DNA from: Balneolaceae bacterium
Lineage (GTDB): Bacteria > Bacteroidota > Rhodothermia > Balneolales > Balneolaceae
Assembly (NCBI GenBank): GCA_007123985.1
Contig: SLGA01000176.1
Location: 1 to 34,801, forward strand
Direction: 5' to 3'
Length of the DNA: 34,801 nucleotides
Below are positions 1-8,254 of this stretch, piece by piece. The position numbers and the translations under genes are program-made. The notes beneath the pieces are model-generated. The model was not told where the DNA came from. It searched no databases and was given only the letters and a program-made list of their open reading frames with translations. Position 1 is the stretch's first letter, and every line of letters starts with the position of its first letter.

Positions 1-312
1 CAAAGCCTGAACAACCAGGGGCGATCGTTTAAATTCGACTCCATTGAATGCCTGGCCGCATTTGTAATAACTGCTGATGACCCGGATAACATCCATTCAA
101 ACTGGGTTCCCGATTTTATAAACCGCGGAAACTGGCTGCAGGCGGAATCGGCCATTTATCTTCACAGCGAAACACTTCGAAGTCCGATGGGGCTTAATCT
201 TACCGCCTACGCTGAACGAGAAACAGCTGAACCAATTCAAACTGAATATGGCGGTGATCTTATTGAATTTGAAGCAGTATTGGAAATCGTAAAAAGAGAG
301 TGGCTGCAGTGA
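1..312 (+). CDS. nosL: Nitrous oxide reductase accessory protein NosL, C-terminal fragment (5' end outside window)
   Basis: Frame 1 is open from base 1 to TGA at 310-312: ...DSIECLAAFVITADDPDNIHSNWVPDFINRGNWLQAESAIYLHSETLRSPMGLNLTAYAERE... The SPMG..L.AY motif is NosL-like, and nosDFY follows directly. Confidence 0.82.
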   Translation, partial: QSLNNQGRSFKFDSIECLAAFVITADDPDNIHSNWVPDFINRGNWLQAESAIYLHSETLRSPMGLNLTAYAERETAEPIQTEYGGDLIEFEAVLEIVKREWLQ

Positions 313-337
313 GAGCCAATTAACAGAACCTGAGAAC

Positions 338-1579
338 ATGAAACCATTCATTCACATATCCGCGCTGCTGTACACTTGTTTGATGATCACAACCTTCGTT
401 CAGGCTCAAATTATCGTGAGCCCCAATGCATCTATAACATCTATACAGGCAGGAATTGACCAGGCTGCTGCCGGCGATACAGTGGTTGTATATGCAGGCA
501 CGTATCAGGAGAATAACATTGAAATCACAAAACCGCTTGTGCTCATGGGAATTGATCGACCTGTGATTGATGGCAACAATGAAGGGACCATTTTGGTGAT
601 ACGTGCCGATAGTATTACCGTTCAGGGCTTTGAATTCAGAAATACAGGGCGAAGTTACATCCGTGATTATGCAGCAATATTAATCGATCAGGCGAGTGAT
701 TTTATTGTTAAAGAGAACCATCTGTACAACGTTTTTTTTGGCATCTACCTCGCCGAAACCGATCGTGGCAAAGTGCAAAACAACCGGATTGAATCGTACG
801 ACAGGCGCGAAGCCTCATCCGGTAACGGGATACATCTCTGGTATGTCAGAAATCCCGAAATTATCGGGAATAGAGTGGAAGGCATGCGCGATGGAATCTA
901 CCTGGAGTTCGCTGAAAATGCCCGGATTCACGGTAACATCAGCAGCAAAAACAACCGGTATGGGCTGCACTATATGTTCTCGAATGGAGGAACCTATTAC
1001 GATAACACATTCAGAGAAAATGGTGCCGGTGTTGCGGTGATGTACTCGGAAGATGTAGATATGAAAAACAATCTATTCGAGCATAACTGGGGACCATCAT
1101 CTTACGGACTGCTATTAAAAGATATGCGCCAGAGTAACATCGAAGGCAATCGCTTCTACAAAAACACCGTGGCAATCTATTCTGAAAGCTCAACAAATAT
1201 TCAAATCAAACGAAACCAGATTGAACAGAATGGCTGGGCGGTTAACATCAAATCGAGCAGTGCACGGAATTACTTTACGGAGAACAATTTCATTGAAAAC
1301 AGCTTCGATGTACGCACCGACAGCCCTCGCAATAACAACCTTTTTGAGGGAAACTACTGGAGCAACTACGAAGGGTACGACCTTGACAGGAATGGAACAG
1401 GTGATGTACCCTATCGCCCGGTGAGCCTCTTCTCTGTGATTATTGAAAAACAGCCCGAATCACTGATTCTAATGCGAAGCATGTTTATTCGCCTGCTTGA
1501 TACAGCTGAACGAATAATGCCCGTGCTCACACCCAAAACACTTTACGATGAACAACCAAAAATGCATCGAATACAATGA
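338..1579 (+). CDS. nosD: NosD-like periplasmic copper/nitrous-oxide reductase maturation protein (parallel beta-helix repeats)
   Basis: Signal peptide MKPFIHISALLYTCLMITTFVQA; right-handed beta-helix repeats; conserved GNYWSNYEGYDLDRNGTGDVPYRP; overlaps nosF by ATGA. Confidence 0.93.
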   Translation: MKPFIHISALLYTCLMITTFVQAQIIVSPNASITSIQAGIDQAAAGDTVVVYAGTYQENNIEITKPLVLMGIDRPVIDGNNEGTILVIRADSITVQGFEFRNTGRSYIRDYAAILIDQASDFIVKENHLYNVFFGIYLAETDRGKVQNNRIESYDRREASSGNGIHLWYVRNPEIIGNRVEGMRDGIYLEFAENARIHGNISSKNNRYGLHYMFSNGGTYYDNTFRENGAGVAVMYSEDVDMKNNLFEHNWGPSSYGLLLKDMRQSNIEGNRFYKNTVAIYSESSTNIQIKRNQIEQNGWAVNIKSSSARNYFTENNFIENSFDVRTDSPRNNNLFEGNYWSNYEGYDLDRNGTGDVPYRPVSLFSVIIEKQPESLILMRSMFIRLLDTAERIMPVLTPKTLYDEQPKMHRIQ

Positions 1580-2280
1580 TTGAAATCAAAGAGCTTAAAA
1601 AGTCTTTCGGCAGCCTTGAGGTACTCAAAGGCATAAATCTTATGATTCCAAAAGGGCAATCCACCGGTATTGTGGGCCCGAACGGCGCCGGAAAAACCAC
1701 ACTAATCAAAACCATTCTTGGCCTTGTGAAACCAGATTCAGGAAGCATACAGGTAAATGAAACCGTGCTGAACGGCAACTGGCAGTATCGGCGTAACATC
1801 GGGTACATGCCGCAGGTTGCACGTTATCCGGAAAACATGCGGGTACACGAACTTCTTGAATTTATAAAAGGCTTACGAAATCAGCCGGCTCAGTATGAAA
1901 CTGAACTGATTGAGCAGCTTCATCTTGGTCCCGAGCTGCAGAAAGAGTTGCGTACACTGTCGGGCGGTAATCGCCAGAAAGTAGGCGCCACACTTGCCAT
2001 GATGTTTAACCCCGACATTCTTTTTTTTGACGAACCTACCGCCGGTCTTGATCCAAAATCGAGCCAAAAGTTCAAAGAGCGAGTTCAAACCGAAAAAGAG
2101 AACGGCAAAACCATAATTATTACATCACACATCATGAGTGAACTTGAGCAGCTCGTAGATCATGTAATTTTTATCCTCGATGGCAACGTTCGCTATTACG
2201 GATCTACAAAAAACCTGCTTGCAGAAAGCAATGAAGAGCGCCTTGAAGGAGCTATTGCAAGCATGATGGAAATGGCCTGA
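1576..2280 (+). CDS. nosF: ABC transporter ATP-binding protein NosF
   Basis: Walker A GPNGAGKTT, signature LSGGNRQKVG, Walker B DILFFDEPTAGLDP; lies between nosD and nosY. Confidence 0.92.
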   Translation: MIEIKELKKSFGSLEVLKGINLMIPKGQSTGIVGPNGAGKTTLIKTILGLVKPDSGSIQVNETVLNGNWQYRRNIGYMPQVARYPENMRVHELLEFIKGLRNQPAQYETELIEQLHLGPELQKELRTLSGGNRQKVGATLAMMFNPDILFFDEPTAGLDPKSSQKFKERVQTEKENGKTIIITSHIMSELEQLVDHVIFILDGNVRYYGSTKNLLAESNEERLEGAIASMMEMA

Positions 2281-2303
2281 CTTGAATGTAACAATCTGAT
2301 AAA

Positions 2304-3098
2304 ATGAATTCACTACTACTTCACATCGCAAAAAATGAATGGAAAAGCCTGCTGCGAGGCAAATGGGTAGTTGGGTATGGGCTTATATTCCTTCTTCTTA
2401 CCGATTCACTGCTGCGTTTTGGCGGAGGCGGACCCGAAGCCCTCCTGAGCTTATCGAATGTTATGCTTCTGTTTATTCCCCTGGTTGGAATGATTTACGG
2501 TATCCTCTATATCTATCAGAGCCGTGAATTCATTGAGCTTCTTCTCACTCAACCAATCGATAGAAAAGTACTCTTCTGGGGACTTTTTGTTGGCATATCC
2601 ACTCCGTTGATGCTCGCTTTTGTGATTGGTTCTCTGCTACCACTTGGCTGGCACGGCATATTAATAAAAGGTGCAGCCGCATCTGCAATGGTACTTGGCC
2701 TTGGTGCGGTATTAACCTTGATATTTGTTTCACTTGGTTTTCTGTTCGGGCTGACCTTCTACGACGACCGCATCAAAGGATTTGGATTTACTATTGTAGT
2801 ATGGCTCTTTTTGGCGATATTGTATGATGGACTGGTACTCATGCTGGTGTTTATGTTCGGGCATTACCCGCTGGAGCGGTTTGTGATTGCTGTATCCATG
2901 CTCAACCCGATTGATCTTGCCCGCATTATGGTGATGCTTGAGTTTGATGTATCTGCATTAATGGGATATACCGGGGCTGTTTTTAATCGGTTCTTTGGCT
3001 CAAATATGGGAATCATCATAGCAAGTGCCATGCTTACGCTTTGGCTTGCCATGCCGGCGTGGATTGGATTAAGAGTATTCAAAAAGAAAGATTTTTAG
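2304..3098 (+). CDS. nosY: ABC transporter permease NosY
   Basis: Polytopic membrane protein with the NosY-like N-terminus IAKNEWKSLLRGKWVVGYGLIFLLLTDSLLRFGG; synteny with nosDF. Confidence 0.88.
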   Translation: MNSLLLHIAKNEWKSLLRGKWVVGYGLIFLLLTDSLLRFGGGGPEALLSLSNVMLLFIPLVGMIYGILYIYQSREFIELLLTQPIDRKVLFWGLFVGISTPLMLAFVIGSLLPLGWHGILIKGAAASAMVLGLGAVLTLIFVSLGFLFGLTFYDDRIKGFGFTIVVWLFLAILYDGLVLMLVFMFGHYPLERFVIAVSMLNPIDLARIMVMLEFDVSALMGYTGAVFNRFFGSNMGIIIASAMLTLWLAMPAWIGLRVFKKKDF

Positions 3099-3105
3099 AT
3101 TTACA

Positions 3106-4131
3106 ATGACATCTGCAGACAAAAAACAGATTAAAATTTGGTACTGGAGTGGTGCCACACTTGTTTTTTTAATTCTGATAGTTGGCGGAATTACCCGTCT
3201 CACCGGCTCAGGTTTATCGATGACCGACTGGAAACCAATTATGGGAGCCATTCCACCCATAACAGAAGCACAATGGGAGGATGCGTTTGAACAGTACAAA
3301 CAATTCCCGGAGTACCAACAGATTAATCGGGGGATGAGCCTCGCTGAGTTTCAGTTCATTTTTTTCTGGGAATATCTGCATCGGATGATTGGCCGGCTTA
3401 TCGGGCTCGTTTTCATTCTCCCGTTTGGTTATTTCCTGATCAAAAAGAAATTAGATTCCACCCAGTTAAAACGTGCATCGCTTTTGCTTATACTCGGGCT
3501 TTCTCAGGGTTTAATGGGCTGGTATATGGTGCAGAGTGGCCTGGTTGATGTGCCAAGGGTGAGCCCTTATCGGCTTGCTGCGCATCTCTCTCTGGCATTT
3601 GCCATTTTTGGTTTTTGTGTTTGGTTTGCACTCGATCTGAAAGAACAGAGATATAAGGCGGGTAATGGCACAAAAGAACTGAAGGTTTGGCTCTGGATTT
3701 TTTTAGTAATACTCTCATTGCAGGTAATCTGGGGAGCGTTTGTTGCAGGACTCCATGCCGGGCATATCTACAACACATTCCCAAAAATGCATCAATTCTG
3801 GATCCCTCCGGAGCTATGGCTTATGCAGCCATTTGCCATCAATTTCTTTGAAAATATGGTTACTGTCCAGTGGATCCATCGCGTTCTCGCAACCCTCCTT
3901 GGGCTGATGGCAATTGGTATGTGGATTCGATCCTATCAAACAGGTACTACTTTTCAAACAAAAAAATGGATACTTGCGGTTTTTGCGCTCATATTAGTTC
4001 AGTATCTGATCGGTGTTTTTACGCTGGTCTATCATGTTCCCGTATGGCTCGGTGTACTTCATCAGGCGATGGCCATGGTTCTCTTTGGTGTAGTTATTGG
4101 TGCCTTGCATCAGATCCGTGCGGCTGTTTAA
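3106..4131 (+). CDS. ctaA: COX15/CtaA family heme A synthase
   Basis: GGITRLTGSGLSMTDWKPIMGAIPPITEAQWEDAFEQYKQFPEYQQINRGMSLAEFQFIFFWEYLHRMIGR, the classic COX15 N-terminal motif; paired His in TM segments. Confidence 0.93.
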   Translation: MTSADKKQIKIWYWSGATLVFLILIVGGITRLTGSGLSMTDWKPIMGAIPPITEAQWEDAFEQYKQFPEYQQINRGMSLAEFQFIFFWEYLHRMIGRLIGLVFILPFGYFLIKKKLDSTQLKRASLLLILGLSQGLMGWYMVQSGLVDVPRVSPYRLAAHLSLAFAIFGFCVWFALDLKEQRYKAGNGTKELKVWLWIFLVILSLQVIWGAFVAGLHAGHIYNTFPKMHQFWIPPELWLMQPFAINFFENMVTVQWIHRVLATLLGLMAIGMWIRSYQTGTTFQTKKWILAVFALILVQYLIGVFTLVYHVPVWLGVLHQAMAMVLFGVVIGALHQIRAAV

Positions 4132-4173
4132 TACAGAATACATTTATTTATCGACCTACCAAATCAAGAGAAA

Positions 4174-5373
4174 ATGGATTTACATCCACACTTCAGACGA
4201 ATCTGGCATTTATCACTTCTGAGTTTTATCATCGCCTCGGTAACAGGTTTTCTGTATCGGTATGGCATGTTATACCCATTGGCTGAATGGCTTCATTTTG
4301 CAAATATACGCCACGCCCATTCTCATTTGATGTTTTTTAATTGGATATCACCGCCAATCATGATTTGGATGGCGTCATCAATTATCAAGAAAAGTGATTA
4401 CGCAGCCGTTCGAAATTTTTCTGTATGCATCTATACCATGCTCTTTATCGGGGCGCTCTCCTTTCCCTTTTTTCTGGTTTACGGTTATCACTCCGTACCC
4501 CTTGGGTTTGCAAGCCTGCCACTCGCTGCAATTCTATCTGGCCTGGTGATGATAACATGGTACTGGTTTATCTGGCTCTATTACCTGGCCGGAAATAATA
4601 GACCAAGGAACATTTCTAAACTTTTTTTTGATGCAGCCCTTCTCACCCTGTTTATAAGTTCACTGGGTGCATGGGGGGTATCAGTGATTCAATTTTTGGA
4701 TGTACAAAACCCTCTCTTTTCATCTGCGATGACCCACTTTTTTCTCGCTACATTTACAGAGGGATGGGCAATGCTGGGAATTCTTGGAATTTTATGGTCA
4801 AAAACTTCAGTGTCACAATCAAAATTACAAATATCAGCCGGATGGTTTTGGGTACCCCTGTTATTTGGTTCTATGATGATCTTCCCGTTCAGCCTAACCC
4901 AGACCCTGATAACTCCTGTTATGCTGTTAACTGCAAAAACAGGACTTGTTCTCATTATTGCGGGTCTTATTGCGAATGTATGGTTTCTTACAAAAGAAAA
5001 AGTATTCAACACGGTGACCAGAAAAGTGATTCTCCTGCTTTTGATTTTAAAAATTTTGTTCCAGGCTGCCGCCATTTTACCGCTTGAAATTTGGCCCGGC
5101 GAGCACGGCCTCAGGGTTCTCTATCTGCATATTCTCCTGTTGGGAATTATCTCTGTTACGTTAATTGAGGCTTTCACCGGTGTAAAAGTGACTCTGACAA
5201 AAGTACTTTTTGCAATTTCTGTGCTGCTCGTAATTCTATCGCTCGGTATGATTAGCGGTTACTGGCCGGCACATCTATTACCACCTGACATCTATGTTTG
5301 GGTAATGCTCATCTCCATTTTACCCACAATTCCTGCTATTTCAATCTGGATTTTTACAGTGAAAAATATGTAG
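4174..5373 (+). CDS. Polytopic (about 12 TM) membrane protein with conserved-looking histidines; possible heme/copper-binding protein (NnrS or HCO subunit I-like), function unknown
   Basis: Long hydrophobic ORF with NIRHAHSHLMFFNW, SAMTHFFLATFTEGWAM and LYLHILLLG; directly follows ctaA and precedes the Rrf2 regulator. Confidence 0.75.
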   Translation: MDLHPHFRRIWHLSLLSFIIASVTGFLYRYGMLYPLAEWLHFANIRHAHSHLMFFNWISPPIMIWMASSIIKKSDYAAVRNFSVCIYTMLFIGALSFPFFLVYGYHSVPLGFASLPLAAILSGLVMITWYWFIWLYYLAGNNRPRNISKLFFDAALLTLFISSLGAWGVSVIQFLDVQNPLFSSAMTHFFLATFTEGWAMLGILGILWSKTSVSQSKLQISAGWFWVPLLFGSMMIFPFSLTQTLITPVMLLTAKTGLVLIIAGLIANVWFLTKEKVFNTVTRKVILLLLILKILFQAAAILPLEIWPGEHGLRVLYLHILLLGIISVTLIEAFTGVKVTLTKVLFAISVLLVILSLGMISGYWPAHLLPPDIYVWVMLISILPTIPAISIWIFTVKNM

Positions 5374-5394
5374 CTAAGAACAATAATTTTATGG

Positions 5395-5439
5395 TATTGA
5401 GTTGAATAAATTCCTATTTTGGATAAAAGAGTCTCAATA
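5395..5439. promoter_or_regulatory. Possible regulatory inverted repeat upstream of the Rrf2 gene
   Basis: TATTGAG (5395-5401) and CTCAATA (5433-5439), about 20 bp upstream of the ATG at 5458. Confidence 0.25.
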
Positions 5440-5457
5440 ATGTATAACTAATTAATC

Positions 5458-5919
5458 ATGCTACTATCAAAATCATGCGTCTACGGGTTAAGGGCATCAC
5501 TTTACCTGGCAGCGAGAGAACAAGGAGAGTTTATACCTATCAGAAATATGAGTGATAAACTTGAAATATCATTTCACTTTTTAACCAAAATACTGCAACA
5601 GCTAACTGCAGAGGGTATTCTTGAATCATTCAAAGGGCCGAACGGTGGTGTACGCCTGACCCGAGAAGGAAGTGAAATACAACTCATTGATATAGTTTTG
5701 GCCATTGACGGGCCGCAACTACTTACTGAATGCGCTCTCGGCCTACCGGGCTGCGGGGTTAAAAATCCTTGTCCGCTCCACGATAAATGGGCCGAAACAA
5801 GAGATGCGATTCATGAGATGCTCGAAAAAACCACACTTACTGAACTAGTGCGCAAAGGAAAAGCAGAAAATCTGCGTTTAACCACAGATGGTGGTTTCGA
5901 CATCCTTTTTGAGAATTAA
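5458..5919 (+). CDS. Rrf2 family transcriptional regulator, probable Fe-S/NO-responsive type
   Basis: N-terminal wHTH KSCVYGLRASLYLAAREQ.GEFIPIRNMSDKLEISFHFLTKILQQLTAEGILES.KGPNGGVRL, then the cysteine cluster CALGLPGCGVKNPCPLHDKW. Confidence 0.92.
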   Translation: MLLSKSCVYGLRASLYLAAREQGEFIPIRNMSDKLEISFHFLTKILQQLTAEGILESFKGPNGGVRLTREGSEIQLIDIVLAIDGPQLLTECALGLPGCGVKNPCPLHDKWAETRDAIHEMLEKTTLTELVRKGKAENLRLTTDGGFDILFEN

Positions 5920-5933
5920 TCTGTTTTAGTGCT

Positions 5934-7313
5934 GTGAGTTTACTAAAAGAAGAACTTCTTGACTTGGTGCAAAAATACAATGTACCCGGGCCAAGATATA
6001 CCTCATACCCAACAGCTGTTCAATTCAGTGAAGCATTTGAAATTGCAGAGCTTGAAGAAAACTTCTGCCGGAGAAAAGAGAGTGAAAATCCTCTGTCCCT
6101 ATACATTCATATTCCGTTTTGTTTTTCACTTTGCTGGTATTGCGGGTGCACCAAAATCATCACAAGAGATCAAAACAGAGGGGATGTATATCTCGATTAT
6201 CTTGAAAAAGAGATGGCTTTGGTCAGTAAAACCACCCATCCGCTTTCAACCTTGAAGCAGATTCATTTTGGCGGGGGAACACCAACTTTTTTAGATCCAA
6301 AGCAAATCAGAAGGCTTGGTAAGCTCATCAAGAGATATTTTACCCTTCATAAGAGTGCAGAGTTTAGTGTTGAGATAGACCCTAGAAGATGCAGCGAAGA
6401 GCACATTATTGCACTAAAACAGATAGGCTGTAACCGTGCCTCTCTGGGGGTTCAGGACACAAATGAAGAGGTACAAAAGGCGATTCACCGAATTCAGCCG
6501 TTCGGGGAGACACAGAAAGTAACTGAACAACTGAGAACCCACGGTATAAATAATATCAATTTCGATCTGATTTATGGCCTGCCGAAACAAACTCCCAGTT
6601 CATTTGAAAAGACTATTTCGGATGTAGTGAGCCTGCTGCCCGACCGCTTTGCAGTGTATAGTTATGCACATATTCCATCCATCATGCCGGCACAAAAACT
6701 GCTGAACGAAGCTGATTTTCCTTCAACCGAAGAAAAACTGGGAATGCTCGTTTACGCAATTGAAACCTTGCCCGGATTTGGCTACAACTATATTGGGATG
6801 GATCATTTTGCAAAGAAAACCGACGAGCTCAGCACTGCACTGACTAAGGGAACGCTGCAGCGTAATTTCCAGGGTTACAGCACTCATTCTGAACTTGAAA
6901 TGATTGCTCTTGGCATGTCGTCCATATCACAAGGCCCAAGCCTTTACTGCCAGAACGAAAAAGATTTGAACCAGTATTATGCGAAACTGGATGAAGGCAA
7001 ACTGCCTGTAAAAAAAATATTGCGCCTTACAGATGAGGATATCATCAGAAAAACCGTAATTATGCATATTATGTGCAGAGGTGAAATAATCTATAATAAG
7101 CTCTCTGAAGAACTTGGGATTACCTTTACAGAACATTTTTCCGGAGAGATTGAGAACCTGAAACAGCTCGAAGCGGATGGCCTTCTGCTCTTAACACCCA
7201 ACGGTTTTAAAATAACATCCACAGGACGTCTGTTTTTGAGAAATATTGCGATGATATTTGACGAGTACCTTACACAAAGCCGGCACAAAACTGCCTACTC
7301 CAAAACGGTTTAA
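5934..7313 (+). CDS. hemN: Oxygen-independent coproporphyrinogen III oxidase (radical SAM)
   Basis: VPGPRYTSYPTAVQF; YIHIPFCFSLCWYCGCTKIITRD (CxxxCxxCxC); IHFGGGTPTFLDP; GTG start 14 bp after the Rrf2 gene. Confidence 0.95.
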   Translation: MSLLKEELLDLVQKYNVPGPRYTSYPTAVQFSEAFEIAELEENFCRRKESENPLSLYIHIPFCFSLCWYCGCTKIITRDQNRGDVYLDYLEKEMALVSKTTHPLSTLKQIHFGGGTPTFLDPKQIRRLGKLIKRYFTLHKSAEFSVEIDPRRCSEEHIIALKQIGCNRASLGVQDTNEEVQKAIHRIQPFGETQKVTEQLRTHGINNINFDLIYGLPKQTPSSFEKTISDVVSLLPDRFAVYSYAHIPSIMPAQKLLNEADFPSTEEKLGMLVYAIETLPGFGYNYIGMDHFAKKTDELSTALTKGTLQRNFQGYSTHSELEMIALGMSSISQGPSLYCQNEKDLNQYYAKLDEGKLPVKKILRLTDEDIIRKTVIMHIMCRGEIIYNKLSEELGITFTEHFSGEIENLKQLEADGLLLLTPNGFKITSTGRLFLRNIAMIFDEYLTQSRHKTAYSKTV

Positions 7314-7479
7314 CAGTCACTGATTTTGCACTGCAAACCCATAGTATGCTTATCTCTGTAGGGATCATCTTACTGCACCCGTTCTTTTAAGAGATTTATC
7401 AGAAGATTATCTTTCGGAATGATCGGGAAGCAGATTCTCTTCATATATGTAAATCAACACACCGGAAAATAAACTCAGA

Positions 7480-8253
7480 ATGATTCCAAAGTTCGCTTTT
7501 ACTTTGATCTTTTTGTGCTTAGCAACTATTCAGCTTAAAGCTCAACAACAAACTGAACAGGTTGAAAGCATGCTTGATGAAGCTGCTCAACTGATGGACG
7601 AGCATGATGATAATGGTGCACTTCAAATATATCTGAATATCATTGAAATCTCTCCCGATAATTATAATGCCCTCTGGAATGCAAGCTTGCTCTACTCAGC
7701 AATTGGGTTTCGGTTTGATGATGAAGAGAGACAGAAGGAGTATTTTAAAAAAGCTCAGGAATTGGCCGAAACCAGCATTGACCTCTACCCCGATCGTGGA
7801 CACCCTTATTATGTGATGGCAGTGGCAAAAGGCCGAATGGCTGATCATGTAGGCGTAAACCGAAGGATTGAATTAGGGCATATTATTGAAGAATATGTAA
7901 AAAAAGCGGTGGACATAATGCCCGAACATGCACCATCCTGGCATCTTTACGGGGTGTGGCAATCAGAAGTGGCAAATGTTAGCCGTGCTGAACGAATAGC
8001 GGCAAGATTTATATCGGGCGGGCTCCCGGACGGATCGAACGAGCTTGCTGAAGAGTACCTTCGAAAAGCCATACAATTTGATCCGGGCAGCATTCTTATC
8101 AGATTCGATTTGTCCCTTCATTTCTTAAGATCCGGACAAGATGAACTTGCAATTCCAATCCTTGAAGACTTAGTGGAAATGGAGCCAAAATTAAAAGACG
8201 ATCCTGAACATATTAAAGCTGCAAAAGAACATCTGAGGGAGTTACGCGGATAA
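7480..8253 (+). CDS. Secreted/periplasmic TPR-repeat protein
   Basis: Signal peptide MIPKFAFTLIFLCLATIQLKAQ; TPR-like repeats ALQIYLNIIEISPDNYNALWNASLLYSAIG... and LAEEYLRKAIQFDPGSILIRFDLSLHFLRSG. Confidence 0.8.
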   Translation: MIPKFAFTLIFLCLATIQLKAQQQTEQVESMLDEAAQLMDEHDDNGALQIYLNIIEISPDNYNALWNASLLYSAIGFRFDDEERQKEYFKKAQELAETSIDLYPDRGHPYYVMAVAKGRMADHVGVNRRIELGHIIEEYVKKAVDIMPEHAPSWHLYGVWQSEVANVSRAERIAARFISGGLPDGSNELAEEYLRKAIQFDPGSILIRFDLSLHFLRSGQDELAIPILEDLVEMEPKLKDDPEHIKAAKEHLRELRG

Positions 8254-8254
8254 A

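Noticed and set aside
696-1040. 114-aa plus-strand ORF inside nosD
   Set aside because: Out-of-frame overlap with a strong NosD CDS, with no recognisable protein features.
3870-4286. 138-aa plus-strand ORF bridging ctaA and the HAHSH gene
   Set aside because: Out of frame with both strongly supported membrane-protein CDSs, with no coherent composition.
4671-5087. Overlapping 138-aa (+) and 128-aa (-) ORFs in the membrane protein gene
   Set aside because: Alternative-frame products of a hydrophobic-codon-rich CDS; no independent support.
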